NCBI GenBank assembly: GCA_000697665.1
Contig: KL197737.1
Location: 299,223-363,222, forward strand
Source: Jaapia argillacea MUCL 33604
Lineage: Eukaryota; Basidiomycota; Agaricomycetes; Jaapiales; Jaapiaceae
Direction: 5' to 3'
DNA length: 64,000 bases
Positions within the stretch are counted from its first letter, which is position 1; every line of letters starts with the position of its first letter. Position numbers and translations under genes: made by a program. Positions 41,895 to 55,944 of this stretch are shown piece by piece. A model generated the notes under the pieces. It saw only the letters and a program-made list of their open reading frames with translations. It had not been told where the DNA came from and ran no database searches.

Positions 41895-43898
41895 CTGATC
41901 AAGGAATCTGTCAGAGAATGCGTGGACGTGCAAGTGCAGATATCGCGTTCAAGCCAGAACAGAAGCTCAGGGGAAAGGCAGTCGACAGAACCAAGGCTAA
42001 GCAAGGACGATCTGGATGGAGACCGGTAAAGGACAGGCGGTCACCCGACAGTCGATACAAGCGAAGGCGGGCGGGTCAACAGTGGTCAGCAGGTGTGGGG
42101 CATGGGTAAATATTTGCGAAGCTTATGTATGGCAGCATTGAAAGCAATTCGTAATGGGGGTCGGTTGTAGTGGTAAGCGGCAAGGTTCGATTGGACTACA
42201 TTGTCACCAATGACCTCGATGGGCTCACTCAAGCAAGTCAAATCTGGAGTATTGAGGTATAGACATACAGACAGACAGGAATTCGGAATGAAAGCATGGT
42301 AGATTCGTTGACCAAGTACCTACAGGAGGGGATATCTCAAGAAAAGCTGGGGCGCGTTGACAATTGCCAAGGTTGTCGGCTGAGAGGTAATGAAGAGAGG
42401 CACAACTGAACGAGATACACGAGCGTTCGACGGACCAGAATCCGAAAGCGTTCATTCGCAAAGAATAGTTGCGAAGAACCGGCAGAGATTCAGGGCAGCC
42501 ATCAAGGGGGTGTGAACGGTGCGATGCAGCGGTGGACTGATACTGGTAGTTCCATGATGGAGAAAACATACAGGTGGTGAGAGGGTGGAAAGTTCGGTTC
42601 AATGGAAGGTGTCGAATAAGTGTTTGATAGGATTGCAGCTCGGAAGGTGTGTGAATAGATGTCGTGCTCTGGAAGGACTTTTGCATTCGTCTATGGCTAG
42701 GATGTTGATAGGATGGGCGTATTACCTCCTTCAAGTTTCCCAGATCTGGGCCAGGCTCTATGAAAAATTGACGAGAGTGTTGAATTCGAGTTCAGGTCGC
42801 CTCCCACGAAGATGACGACCGACACAGGAAGTGTGTGAAGGATAGTAGCCCCGAGTATACGAGAAGAGCCGACGCATGTTCGTTGGGTTGTGCAAGTTGT
42901 CTGCCGTACAGTGCAATCGTACGATTGCAGGACTATCGCCTTCGGGCTCGAGTCTACCTGAAGGTTGGCACCAATGGATGCCTGGGAGCGTAAGCCGACT
43001 CCCACCCACTCCACACTGCACTGGTCCGAGCTGTGCAAGAAGAGAGCCAGATGGCGAAGTCGACGGAGATCATGATCTCCCAGGGGTAAACCGTGCTTCG
43101 GAAACCGACGGACCGAGTGCGAAGATCGTCAACTTGGGGTTCCATCATGAAGCAGTGCTTCCATTGTGCTGAGTAGCAAATTGGGACGAAGGAGCTTGTG
43201 TCACTGCAGATAGGTGACGCAGAGTTTGCTCGACAGCAGGAATATCACCAGTGGGGAGAACCAAGAAATGGAGAATCGTACCATGGAGGTTGCGTCACCG
43301 CCAAGTTGGGAGTGTCATGGCCATCGTCAAGCACCTGGAGCATAAGAGAAGCAAACGGCAGAGGCAATTGAGAAGGAACAACAATAGAACCAGTGGTAAG
43401 ACTAGTCAAACAACACAATGAATATTGGAAAGGTCAAAGAAGCTGCTTGTCTTCTGATGAAATCCAATTTCAAGCTTCAGGTCGACTTCAGGCAAAACTG
43501 ATTACCGTCGTACCCTGTCGTACCTCGCTGGAATCTCGAATGTGTGCGGGAAGTGAGCGTCAGCAGACGTGCAAATTGGTTGTAACTTGACAGGAAGCAT
43601 GTAAGCTGTTGCAATCCTTCGGCTTTCCGCGTTGTTTCCGTCAGAGTTGCTTGAGATAAGAACGGAATACGGTATTTCGAGTGTCGTCGTATAGCGGAGG
43701 AGCGATGCATCGATGATGGGTGGTGGTAGGTAAGTTAGCGAGCGGCGTTCGTCCTTTCGCTTGATCTTTGCGCACATGTCTTGCATCTTGTCCAAAACCA
43801 TTCATCACTGGCAGCGATTTTCAAAGACCTCGAGACTGCTTTTACTCCATGACCTCGCTAGATCGATAACTGGCAACAATACACATGCATATGACCTG
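41895..43898 (-). other. Unresolved region with coding-like minus-strand stretches
   Basis: About 2 kb. The minus strand has long open stretches that read like protein in places (near 43150-43330: TILHFLVLPTGDIPAVEQ and LRHLSAVTQAPSSQFA; near 42700-43040: GATILHTLPVSVVIFVGG) but they lie in different frames and no splice model or domain was convincing. It may be a diverged or decayed gene. Confidence 0.25.
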
Positions 43899-44351
43899 TT
43901 AGTAGTCGATGTTTGGCCACCGCGGCCCATCGGCGCCATATCTTGACTTGAGAGCTCTTCCTCGCGTTCCTCGCGAGGCCAAGATCCGTCCAGCTGATGC
44001 CTTCTTGGATTCAGATGGGTTTCTTCTTCCCTTCTTCTGCTCATCATCCTTCAAGATCATGTGACGCTCGATAGGGATGAGTAAAGCTGAGTAAAGGAGC
44101 TACCGCCTCCTTGGTCCCGTAGTCGCGGCCTGTTGCTCCCCCAGGTTGCGGAAGATGGGAAATCGTTACGGCAAGTATCTCATTCCGCTCCAACGCAAGT
44201 TTTCATAGAATTTGTGGTGCGATTTCTTTGTCGTCTCGGCTGTGGTCGGAAGGTCTTGAGCAGATGGAGGATCGGCGTTGGGGGGAGTATCAGGGAGGTG
44301 AGTGGCGATCGCCAGATGTTTTCCTGAACGGCTCAGAGAAATCATTACCAA
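43899..44351 (-). CDS. Hypothetical small basic protein, low-confidence model
   Basis: Two coding-like blocks on the minus strand: SRSGKHLAIATHLPDTPPN to FYENLRWSGMRYLP (44351 to 44166), and LLIPIERHMILKDDEQKKG to SRYGADGPRWPNIDY, which ends at TAA 43899. The second is Lys/Arg-rich. The phase of the intron between them could not be fixed with a standard donor, so they may be separate. Family not recognised. Codon pattern and absence of stops are the only support. Confidence 0.25.
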
Positions 44352-44706
44352 TGCAGCTCCTTACTCCCGCGGTTTCTCCAAGAAGTAACAGAACGGTACT
44401 CGAATACCCACCCAGCCACACCTGAACAGTAGCCAGCAATTAATACCTCCTCTTCGTGGCAATATATGTTTAATCAATTGCAAAAGGACGAACGCGGGTA
44501 CTCTTCCGTCATCTTTCAAACTTCGAAATCCACACAGGAGGTTAGCGCAGCCAATAGGAAACGACTCAATTGAGAATGCTACCCAGCCCAATATACCTCA
44601 CCGATCTCGATCGTCAAAGCTCGCGATCTTCTCGTGCTTGCTCGTGTCTTAAACCAAAACACATCTCCGGGCACCCCAGCACCGACCTTATTCTGCCTGT
44701 GAACAG
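44352..44706. other. Upstream region of the catalase gene
   Basis: About 355 bp; the 3' part just before 44707 is C/T-rich, as in highly expressed fungal promoters. No unambiguous regulatory site was identified. Confidence 0.35.
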
Positions 44707-46872
44707 ATGACCATCCAAAGCATCTCAGCCACTCGCCCCCTCCTGATAAAGCTGAGGTCTAATCTTTTCAGATCAGCTCAATCTTTGCGCCCCTCTCCCA
44801 TCTCTCTCCTTCACCAACAGAGCAGCACCAGATCTTTCCAGAGCAGCAGCAGAAACAGGATGCCGTCCCAGAAGGTTTTCAACACCAAGGATGACGCTCT
44901 TTACACCGCCTCCAACGGTGCTCCCGTGAAGGAGCCCTACGCCGCTGAGAGGGTTGGATTCAATGGACCGTTATTGCTCCAAGGTACGCCTACCCCCTTT
45001 CTGTTCACGGGCGCGACCAACGCGGTCCGACTTGCAATCCAGACTTCCACCACATCGATCTCCTCGCCCACTTTGATCGCGAACGTATCCCCGAGCGTGT
45101 TGTGCACGCGAAGGGTGCGGGTGCTCACGGTTACTTCGAGGTCACTCACGACATCAGCGATCTCTCCTGCGCTGCCATCTTCAACAAGGTTGGCAACCGT
45201 GCCCGTGCCACCGTCCGATTCTCCACTGTCGGTGGTGAAGCAGGTTCGGCTGATACCGCTCGTGATCCCCGTGGCTTTGCGGTCAAGATCAGGACTGAGG
45301 AAGGTAACTGGGACTGGGTGTTCAACAACACCCCAGTCTTCTTCATCAGGTAAACACCCTGAGTTCCGGAAAGCATCATACCAGGGGCTGACCGCTTTGG
45401 CGCCTTTAGGGACCCCGCGAAATTCCCCCACTTCATCCACACCCAGAAGAGGGACCCCCAGACCCACTTGAAGGATGCCGACATGTTCTGGGTACGTTCT
45501 TATTGCAGGATACGATTTTCATTCCACTCAAGCTGTGCACTTTAATCTCGTTAGGACTACCTCTCCCAAAACCCTGAATCTATTCATCAAGTGATGATCC
45601 TCTTCTCTGATCGTGGAACTCCCGACGGCTTCCACAACATGCACGGCTACTCTGGTCACACCTACAAGTTCGTCAACAAGGAGGGCAAGTGGCACTACGT
45701 TCAGATTCACCTGATCAAGGATGGTGGATTCAAGGTTAGTGACGCCTTTGAATGTGCTCTTGGATTCGCGGACTCACCTTTCCGTGTGATAGACCTTCGA
45801 TAACGAACAAGCTGGAAAATTGGCTGGTGAGAACCCCGATTACGGTATCCAATCATTGTTCGAGACCATCGAGGCTGGCAAATTCCCGTCCTGGACTGTC
45901 TACGTTGTGAGTACCTGACTGTTTTAATTGCAACTTGGGCGCCGTTCTAAGAAAAACCCACAGCAAACCATGACTCCCGAGCAAGCCGAGAGCTTCCGTT
46001 ATAGCGTCCTCGATCTCACCAAGATCTGGCCTCACAAGGAGTTCCCCATGCGCCCATTCGGCAAGTTCGTATTGAACGAGAACCCCAGCAACTACTTTGC
46101 CGAGGTTGAGCAGGTTGGTTCAATTCGCTTAAATCATTGTGTCAGTCCCCTAAACACAGCCACTTTACTGCCAGGCTGCCTTCTCCCCCTCGCACATGGT
46201 TCCTGGTGTCGAGCCGTCCGCAGACCCTGTCCTCCAATCCCGATTCTTCTCCTATCCCGATACCCACAGACATCGTCTCGGCACCAACTACCAACAACTC
46301 CCCGTCAATGCTCCCATCGTCCCTATTGCCAACTTCCAGCGCGATGGTCCCATGGCTTTCAACAACCAAGCATCTAGGCCCAACTACCAGAGTTCGATCT
46401 CTCCTCTCAAGTACAGGGCTAAGACTTATAATACGAGCAACCACGAGCTCTGGATTGGTAACTCGTATACTTACTTGAGCGAGATCACCGAGTGTAAGCT
46501 CCCGCCTGTTGTAGTTGCAGGACTTTGTACTGATTGATATTTTTTGGACAGTGGACTTCGAGCAACCTCGCGCCCTTTATCAGAAGGTTATGAACGATAC
46601 CGACAGGGCCCATCTCGTTCACAACATCGCCGTCCACCTTGTTGGTGCCAAGAGCGCTGAGGTCAAGGCCAGGCAATGTGAGCTTCCCCCAACTTTCGTT
46701 TTCACGTTGATTTTTTCTGATGACTATCCGTCCAGTGTCCGTTTTCGCTGCTGTCGACCAATCCTTCTCGGATGCCGTTGCCAAGGCCATTGGTGCTCCC
46801 ACCGTCAAGCCTCTCAAGGTCAAGCCGGCATCCGAGGCCATTCCTTTCAGGCACAACATTGGCAAGCAGTGA
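44707..46872 (+). CDS. Catalase, small-subunit heme type, with presequence-like extension
   Basis: Monofunctional heme catalase (2 H2O2 to 2 H2O + O2). Catalytic His in [16 protein letters not shown], catalytic Asn in [20 protein letters not shown], proximal heme Tyr in [14 protein letters not shown], and NADPH-type small-subunit features in [19 protein letters not shown]. The end is [10 protein letters not shown], without a PTS1 tripeptide or the extra large-subunit domain. The 44707 ATG adds 51 residues with no Asp or Glu and many Arg/Ser ([20 protein letters not shown]), typical of a mitochondrial presequence; a second ATG at 44860 ([12 protein letters not shown]) matches the usual catalase start. 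Seven or more exons. Confidence 0.95.
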
Positions 46873-47826
46873 CTGGCACGATTTTAGCGGTTGCCAAGGG
46901 TTTTTGGCCTTCCGTAGAAGTTGATATCATGTATGCCTTCGGGTGTTTGTACGAGCAACAACAAAAGTGAATGTATTATCATCTCCGCATCCTTCCTCTT
47001 CGTTCATTCTTCCTGTGAAACTCCCTTTGGGCGATACAATGAGTACTTGAATTCCAGCGATTCTCGGGGTGAGGTTTCCCAAGGAACGTCAGAGATTGAA
47101 AGATAAGAGAGGGTTGTGAGAGGCGGAGGAACGTTTGAACGATGAGGTACCTTCGCGATCATGAGAGCTTGAGTTCCGTGAACCATGATGGCATGGCGTC
47201 ATTATATCCATCTCATCAGAGTCTGTGCGGAACGATACGTGAGGATACAACGCAAGCTCACACTCAGAGGTGGCCTGTGAGAGTAGATGGTGACGATAGG
47301 AACGTTATATCGTTCAGCGTGAGCCTTAGAAGAACAGGTAGGACCGTCAGATCCGGTTCCACAGGGGTGGTAAGGAGAACTCATCAGCAGAAGGGAGATC
47401 AGAGCCTATCCAGATGAGAGACACGAGGAAGACATATGACCCCTCAGATCTGATTGAGAGAATATCACGAGTAAAATTGTTGCGATACGAGAGGAAAGAG
47501 GGTTCCTCAGAACTTCGACCTCCTTGTCTGAGAGTTCCCAGAGCTGAAGAGGCGATGCCTCAAAAGTAAATGTACAACAAGACAAGATTCTTGGATATGG
47601 TTGTATTGCCTCCAACGGGTCCAAATCCACAAAGGCGTTGAGAGATTCAGCAGGATATACGGCAAGTGCAACGAGACATCAGGGTTCGAAGCCGCGCTGA
47701 CTGTGGTAAAGGCATCCCGGCAAATGCCGATAAACTATACATGACCACCGAAACTTTCTCTCAGGCATACCGCCAAAGGCTAATCGCAAAGCGCAAGTTC
47801 AGCTCCCCTCGTAAACATCCTCAAAA
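46873..47826. other. Intergenic between catalase and RPL23
   Basis: About 950 bp. Short frames on both strands without domains. The last 150 bp should be the ribosomal protein promoter and leader; a CT-rich stretch with TTTCTCTC occurs near 47755. Confidence 0.4.
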
Positions 47827-48953
<1,127 letters not shown>

Positions 48954-49255
48954 GGTTGTCCCCTCCCTTCCTCCCTCCCTCCTCCTGCTTATTCTCCCGA
49001 TGGGCTTTTTTGTACGCAATGTACACCACACGACTTTATGCATACTTTGTATGGACATGAAGACAATATGATTCATGCAAGCGCGCACAAAACATGATGT
49101 ATTGAGAATTGCGAGCTAGTTTAAATACAGACGCAGAGGCACAGTAACATGCTTGCTCGCATATGCGTTTGAATGTAGGTTGAAACTTGAAGAGACGGTG
49201 AGTCCCCAGGAACGAGGTGTCCCAGGCCAAAAAAAATGATCGCCATCTTCTATAC
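48954..49255. other. 3' region of RPL23
   Basis: About 300 bp; nothing recognised except a T8 run (minus strand) near 49230 that would terminate the adjacent tRNA-Asp. Confidence 0.5.
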
Positions 49256-49326
49256 TCTCTGGCGGGGAGTCGAACCCCGCTCTCCCGCGTGACAGGCGGG
49301 TGTACTATCCGATATACTACCAGAGA
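49256..49326 (-). tRNA. tRNA-Asp (GTC)
   Basis: A 71-nt cloverleaf on the minus strand. Acceptor TCTCTGG/CCAGAGA is perfectly paired, the anticodon stem CCCGC/GCGGG encloses loop CTGTCAC with anticodon GTC, and the T arm CGGGG-TTCGACT-CCCCG gives a good B box. No intron. A T8 run follows in the direction of transcription. Confidence 0.97.
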
Positions 49327-49443
49327 CATATCCTCCTACGCCTCAAATGCTCTGAATATCTGTGAGCTAACCAGCCCATATCGAACCTCCATCCTATGCT
49401 TCTTGTACTCATCCTGGGGGCGTGGATCAGTCAACCTTTAACC

Positions 49444-49514
49444 TCTTTGGTAGTATATCGGATAGTACACCCGCCTGTCACGCGGGAGAGCGGGGTTCGA
49501 CTCCCCGCCAGAGA
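49444..49514 (+). tRNA. tRNA-Asp (GTC), second copy
   Basis: Same 71-nt tRNA on the plus strand, differing from the minus-strand copy by one acceptor-stem base (TCTTTGG, giving a T:G wobble). Anticodon GTC. A T6 run lies about 22 nt downstream. The 5' ends of the two copies face each other across 117 bp. Confidence 0.97.
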
Positions 49515-49764
49515 GATACTGGACAAGCTGCTTGAGTTTTTTGTTCGTCCCTCCAAGTCTCGTCGCGTTGCTTTGTTTTGCCGTCGCAGGGACGCGAAGA
49601 GAGTCCCCAAAATGTCATTGTAATTGGGAGAATTACCTCCTTGTGACGGTTGCATAATGTGAAGGACTCTGGAGTTGTGGCTAACATCCAGGTGATTGTA
49701 ACATATATGAACCCCTCTTCCAAATCCCATCATCCAAAACCCGCAAAACCCAAAACCAAAAGTT
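49515..49764. other. Spacer between tRNA-Asp and RNA-binding protein gene
   Basis: About 250 bp with the T6 terminator and the 3' region of the minus-strand RBM18-like gene. Confidence 0.4.
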
Positions 49765-51234
49765 TCATTCCTTGACTTTAACGATCCTCACGCCCAACCT
49801 AGACTTTCCATGTCTCTGCCCTTGTCCTTGCATCGTGTGTGCAGGCGTCGGTGTCCGATTCGTCGAGATAGTGGAAGTAGAGTTGGTCGATAGAGTCGGG
49901 GGTATTACCTCAGTCGGAGTCGGGATCGAGGTCGGGGGAGTCGTGACCTGCTCCATCGTCGATTTCTGCTCCAAAGTCGGGCTCTGATCTGACATCTCCA
50001 CATCCACCCCACCCCCAACTTCTCCCTCTCCCTCGCCCACCACAGGACTCGTCCTACCCTCACCCGCAACCGGCGTCCCATCCCCACTCCCACCTCCTTC
50101 CACTTTCCCCATCCCACCCCCAAAAATCGAACTGCCCATAATAACCTCCGTAGGGGAGAGAATCTTTTCCTTTGTCTTTCCTTTCAACAACGACGCAAAT
50201 GGGGTTTGTTTAGGTTTCCTCTTTTGGCGGGGTGGGGGATTTGGGGCGGGGAGTATTGGTTTGGTTTGTTGGGGGAGAGGTTTGGGGGGGAGGGTTGAGG
50301 GAGGTGGTGGGAGTGTTGAAGATGACGAGGATGTGGATGCGAATTGGTTGGTGTTGGAAGGTGGAGTCGGGGTATTATTCGATGCTGAAGATCGTTCCAT
50401 TTGTCTTAACTTTGCTTCCATCATCGCAATCTTATCTTTGGTCCTAACCATCGCATGCATCAAAACCTCATTCAACACAAGAAAGAAAAAAGGTGGACAC
50501 TCACCCTTCCCGTCTCCCCGATCCACCAACACCCTTGATCAAAGAAAGCGTAGTAGGTTTATTCATCTCTTCTCTCGCTTTCCTCTGCGCCCACGAGCCC
50601 GAGGACGACGAAGGTTGGGTGGTAGAAGACGAAGGGAGGTCGAGAGGAGCTTGTTGAGCGTTGGTGACTACTAGTTTCCGACCCCGGAGGAGTTTGTCGT
50701 TTGTAGATTGGAGAGCTTTGTTTGCGTCCTGTGTGTGGGGCTTCGTTAGTGTGACGGTCGTGGATTAGGAATGGGGTGGAGGATGGATGGATGGACCCCG
50801 GGTTTGGGACTGTGGTGGATTTGGGGATTTGGGTGATGCGTACATGTGAAGAAACCCGGGGTGAGCGAGTGTTGGGGCGAAAGAAAGAGGATGGAAACGA
50901 AATGGAGGGACGTACATACTGGGAGGCATACTCGATGAATGCATAACCCCTCGGTTTACCCTTGAGAGGCCCGGACTTGTGAAAGAGGTAGTCTAGCTTT
51001 GATATTTTACCGTATTTGGAGAAGAGCTGGATGAGTGTGTACCTGCGGGTGCGTTAGTGCGGCGAATGGCAGGCAGGGGAGAACAACAGACTCGTCAACG
51101 GTGGGATGCAGGTTGCCTACGTACAGCCGGTCTTTCAGCAGCGGTCGTGGCTGTGCCTGGATGGCTGCTTTGGTCGACGACGACGACGACGCCGTGGGCT
51201 GCGACGGAGCTGGGTACGATAGATGTGTTTCCAT
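49765..51234 (-). CDS. RBM18-like RNA-recognition-motif protein
   Basis: One RRM: RNP2 in DRLYVGNLHPTVDEYTLIQL, then LFSKYGKISKLDYLFHKSGP, LKGKPRGYAFIEYASQYDAN (RNP1 RGYAFIEY) and GRKLVVTNAQQ. The LFHKSG segment and the order match the RBM18 family, a conserved but little studied group. The rest is low complexity: Ser/Thr, then a helix KDKIAMMEAKLRQMERSS, then Pro/Ser/Gly-rich repeats, ending GKSRLGVRIVKVKE. Start chosen at the Met of METHLSYPAPSQ (51234); an in-frame ATG at 51330 would add 32 residues that look untranslated. About six exons. Confidence 0.82.
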
Positions 51235-51417
51235 AAACCTTGGGTTGGGGTTTGTGACGAGGGCCGGACTCTGGAGTGAGTCCGGGATGAGGTGATTGGA
51301 CGACACGCGATGATCACGTGCATTCAGCATGATTTGATAAATTTAAATTACCATGTAAGTATAACAATTAAATAAATATGGTTAATGTAACACAGAATTC
51401 GCAACCAGCGGCACCCA

Positions 51418-54283
51418 CTACTCATCCTCCTTGATCTCGTCCTCCTCAACCTCACCCTCACCCTCTTCCCCAACCTCTTCACCGTCCTCTTCACCGACCT
51501 CTTCACCCTCAGCAAGTGGGCGACCCGGACAACTCCTACCTGCCCGATGCCTCCTAATAGCATCATTCCTCGAATACATTTTCCCACAACCCCCACATGG
51601 AATTTGCCTTATCATCGCCTCCAAATGTCTATCCAAATCAGTGTCCCTTCGCGTCTGCTGGGTGCACACCGTACAAATGTGTGTCGCCCCATCACACGTT
51701 CTGGGTCGATCGATCCCTCTCCGGATCTCGTCGAGCAGTTGCTGGTGAGCAGGTCGAAGGGCTTTCTTTTGCTCCTCGGTTAGCTTTACCCTCGGTAACT
51801 TAGGTAACTTAGGCCGAGGGGTTTCCTTCTGTTTCTGTTTCTTGGCCGCACCGCGTCGGTTGGGTTTGGCCTTCTCTTCCTGGGATACATCGCCCCCACC
51901 TGGTTGGAACTCATCCTCGTCCCGACGAACCCGCGCCTTTGAAGATTGCTTCCTCTTCTTGTGCCTCGTTACCCCGCCCTCGGGTTCGTATTCCTCGTCG
52001 TCATCATCGGGACGACTGCGCTTCACCCGCTTCGAACCAGGCACCTTGATCACCACCTTGCCTTTCTCCTTCCTAACCCCTCCATCCAACCTATACCCAT
52101 CATCATCCCCATGCCGATCAAGTCCCGCACCCACTCCCTCATCATCTCCCTCAGACCCAGATGTCACAATCGGTACTTGACCAAAAGTCCCACCGAGCCC
52201 TTTCGGAGCTCTCCCACCCCGACGAACAAAACCATCCTCAGCGTCTTCCTCCGATCCTTTGGATTTCTGAGGAGACGACCGACCCTGGGCTTTCCGCACA
52301 GGATTGGCAGCATTCTCAGTAGGATCCAAAGGAACCTGAACACTAGATCCCATCTTGTTTTGACCCTCTCGTTTCTTCTTTGCCACCATCTTCTTTTGAG
52401 GAACAGGACGAGCGGGGGGAACGGAACCTTGGTAATCAGACTTGTCCAGGGGACGTGAAGATGAAGCAGCAGGCTCTTGATGGTCTCTTGACACTGCGTT
52501 GAAACGATTTCGGTTCCGAGGCCTACTTCTCCTTTGAGCCCCAGATTGAGGCGGGCGACTCGATCCTCCCACGATTCGATGATCGAAAGACGCTTCAACT
52601 TCGTCCATAGGCCGATCGTAAACTCCAGGTATCGGTGAGGGCAGATTTCGGTTAGGGCTAGGGTTCGGTTGAGGGCTTTGGTTACCGAATGACATCTGGA
52701 CATCGGGCATAGATGCTTCAGCGTACTCGTTGAAGGAGTATGAAGTTCGTCGAGAGGATGGTGACACTTCTGAGTTTGATCCAATCGTATTGTACCCATT
52801 AGGGTCCATAAAACTCTGGAAACTCCCAGCTGGAGAGGCGAGCATATCTTGATTCCATGTCGCTGGCAAACCAAATTGAGGTTGTGGACTTTGATTACGG
52901 GATGGCATGTGGACAGCCGCAGTAGAGCCTTCATCGGGCTCGTAGAAAGTGTATGAAGCTTGCTGCGACGATGGTGATACCGATAGCTGGGATGGAATCA
53001 TATCGAACGCTTCGGATGCGTCCACGAAACTCTGATAGCTGTGCGCTGGAGACAAGTGTGCTGAGAACCCGGCCTCGGAGATGGGAGATGGGATGTATTC
53101 CTGATAATCGAATTCCATACCGTCCGAACCGGATGTAAGAGAAGAGACGATCGAGAGCGGGGAAGTTGCGTCTAGGCTTTGCCTGCTCGCAGGCATTGGG
53201 ACTTGGAGATATGACGGAGAGTGAAAAGGCGAGGTGTTCGTTAGAGATAAGACCTCGCTGGAGGTATCCACAAATAATGGAAAGGAAGCTTGGTGATGGG
53301 GTGACATCGTCGTCGGGCGATAGAACAAAAGGGAGGGGTCCGACACTCCAACGTTATGCGACAGGTTCTCGTATAAGGCAGGTGGTGTCGCAGGGAGCAC
53401 ACTCAACTGCACTTCCCCATCTTCGTAAACGTCGTGCTCGGCGATATATCCCGCATCCGAGTAAATCTCGTCTATTTCTTCTGGAGGAATCTCGAGCTGT
53501 GGTGCGTGATTGGGGGACACTTGGCTGAGTTGACACGTCGATGTCCACTGGCTGTTTGAACTTGGTTGGGGGCTGTGACTAACGGAAGGAGGGGCCCTGA
53601 GTTGTGATCCCTCCTTGAAGACTTTCCCCATTTCTTGCTCGATCTTCGTCCGGTGATTAGATCGCCACTTGTTGACAAAATCTTCGAGACTCTACGATGT
53701 CAAGAGTTAATTCCGAGCTCTAGGGGAGGAGGGCGATGGCTTACGTTGTCATTTAGTGGTGTATCCACGCTGAGAGGGGAGTGGATCTGCATCCCACCCA
53801 AGAGTCGTTCGGTCGATTCGACCTCATGTGATAGTGTGCCAACGCTGGTAAAGTGCTGGTGTGCCAATGAATGAGCGTCCAGGCAAATGGGTTGGGGTGG
53901 GAAGCACTCACTGGAGAACCATGGAACGAGCCACTGGCGTGAACCTCTGGATGGAGCGTATGCTGGTAGTTTTCGGGAGTTTGGAGGGCGGCGTTGAGGG
54001 AACTGTCGGCCGACGTGTACTACAGTGGGCATGAAAAGAGCATCACGGTGAGATCCAGCAAGCGACTCACCGGAGAATCAAACTGCCACGGATATAATCC
54101 TCTATTGTTGTCTGAGTGTGGGGAATGCACAGCTTGGGAGGCATGGGAGTGCCGGAAGGAATCGGACGTCGATCCTTCATTGTTGAAGGGAACACCAACT
54201 CCGCCCAGGTCTTCTAGACTCGAAGAGACTGTGAATTGAAAGCTCGACGGTGGAAAGGCGTTTTGAGAGTCTGAGGAGTCCAT
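51418..54283 (-). CDS. Putative transcription factor with C-terminal C2H2/C2HC fingers (1)
   Basis: Starts MDSSDSQNAFPPSSFQFTVS at 54283; after three or four short exons most of the protein (about 740 residues) is in one exon. The N-terminal two thirds are disordered, rich in Ser/Pro/Gln with tandem-like SPQP and SFQSFMD/SYQSFVD units. A basic region (GSKRVKRSRPDDDD, RHKKRKQSSKARVRRDEDE) precedes two fingers at the end: CTVCTQQTRRDTDLDRHLEA with a spaced second His, and CGGCGKMYSRNDAIRRHRAG ending in Cys. An acidic tail (EVGEEDGEEVGEEGEGEVEE) follows. Probably nuclear and DNA-binding; targets unknown. Related in layout to the gene at 55945-57521. Confidence 0.78.
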
Positions 54284-55944
54284 AGTACGAGAGGGAAAAG
54301 TGGGAGAGGAAAAGATGAGGGAATCCACAGAATCCAGCGCTCTTATCAGCGCTCCCCGGAGACAAAGCGTGCCAGGACAATACGCTCCTTGTCGATTTCG
54401 TCGACATGCTGGACGCACGCGTCGGACAACGACGTACCCGTCGTCCTGTAAACGACAGTTCCTTCTATTCTGGGCGAGAAACCTCACCAATTTAGGAACG
54501 ATGAACAAGCGCCCATTAGCGCATCTGCAGTGCAGCACGGCATCTTGACAGGTCGATGCCGACTGCTGGGCATAGATGCGCGGATGCATGGACTCGCCGC
54601 CTCTCGATCCATCATAAGCATGGTAGTATGACTCGGTAATGATATCGAGATGAGCCGGCCGTACCGCGGATTGAGCCTTTTCGAGGTTCATCACTGCAAT
54701 TTGACTTGGATGTATGGTATTACACTAGGGCAAGTTGCGCCAAACGGTCCACATCCATAATCTCCGTGGTGATCATGCGCTCAAGAGTCATAATTGCATG
54801 GGAGAACCTAGGAGAGCGTGAGGACAATCAAAGATACAAGAGAATCGATAGGGACCTACACCAGATCCTTGTGATGATAAGCAAATAGAAAACAGCTGAC
54901 ACAAGGAATCGGCAGGAAAGACACAAAACACGAGGAAGAACATATAAAGCAGCGGTTGTTGGACTTTAGCGCGAACAAAAACCACACTGGTTGGGTCCAC
55001 CAAGGGTGTCCGAAAGGGGAACCATCAGACGACAAGAAGTCGAACTGGAACGTTGGAGGCTGGAATAAAAACAACAGAAAAATCATTCTCAGATGCAATA
55101 GCGAGCGACAATACGATCTGTCGGAGTTGGTCGAGAGCAACGTTGTTCAAGGTGAATACAAGGGAAAGTCGAGGACCCTCCCCGAGTTCACCACAACTCC
55201 GTCTTCCACGTTTACGGCATTGCAAATTGAGAACCATCAGAAGCACAGCAGCCGGTATCCGATTCCGACTCAATGCAATCTGATGACGTTCTCAACGTGA
55301 AACGGAATGGAACCTCTTACTTACTTGCTGGCTTGGGGCAATGATACTGTTTTGATGTATTCTCTGCGAGGCGACGGTATCACCCAGTGTTATTAAGAAG
55401 AGAGGCCTCATCGTTTATCGCGAGATATGCTCGTCGGGGGCCACGGATTGAGCCCCCCAATTGAATTGACACGCCGGAAAGGTCGGCGGTGAGCAAACAC
55501 AGTTGGGAGATGAGATAAGTATAGTTACAGGACGACAGGCTGGGTAAGTAAGTCGAGGGCCAATCAATGATCTGCCGAAAGTTGACAAATTATTACATTG
55601 AGTATCCCAGGATACAACGACAAACGAGACCAAGATGCTACATATTAACTGGACACTAAAAATACAGGTGCACGTCGGCGCTCTGGGAGGGGGACTAAGT
55701 ACATTGTTGCCAGGGAAAGAGTCGGCATCGTAAGTGTGTAATGTGGTCCACGATTCAGCAGACAAATTATTAGACATAGAAGGGGTTGAATTGTTCTACC
55801 GCTGGAATGGTGTCTTTGTGTTATATGAACGTTGGGTATCAACGAGGCGCACGTCATGGAGACGATGTCCCCCGCGCAGGATGCTAGACGACGACCGTCG
55901 AAGGTCGCCGGAAAGCAAGGGACACAAACAATCATGGATGCTCA
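54284..55944. other. Intergenic between the two finger-protein genes
   Basis: About 1.66 kb. Frames on both strands (for example minus 55415-55777, plus 54956-55300) show no domain. Likely the long promoter of finger gene 1 and the 3' UTR of finger gene 2. Confidence 0.4.

Noticed and set aside
49217-49733. Open frames across the tRNA-Asp genes on both strands
   Set aside because: They are translations of the tRNA sequences themselves.
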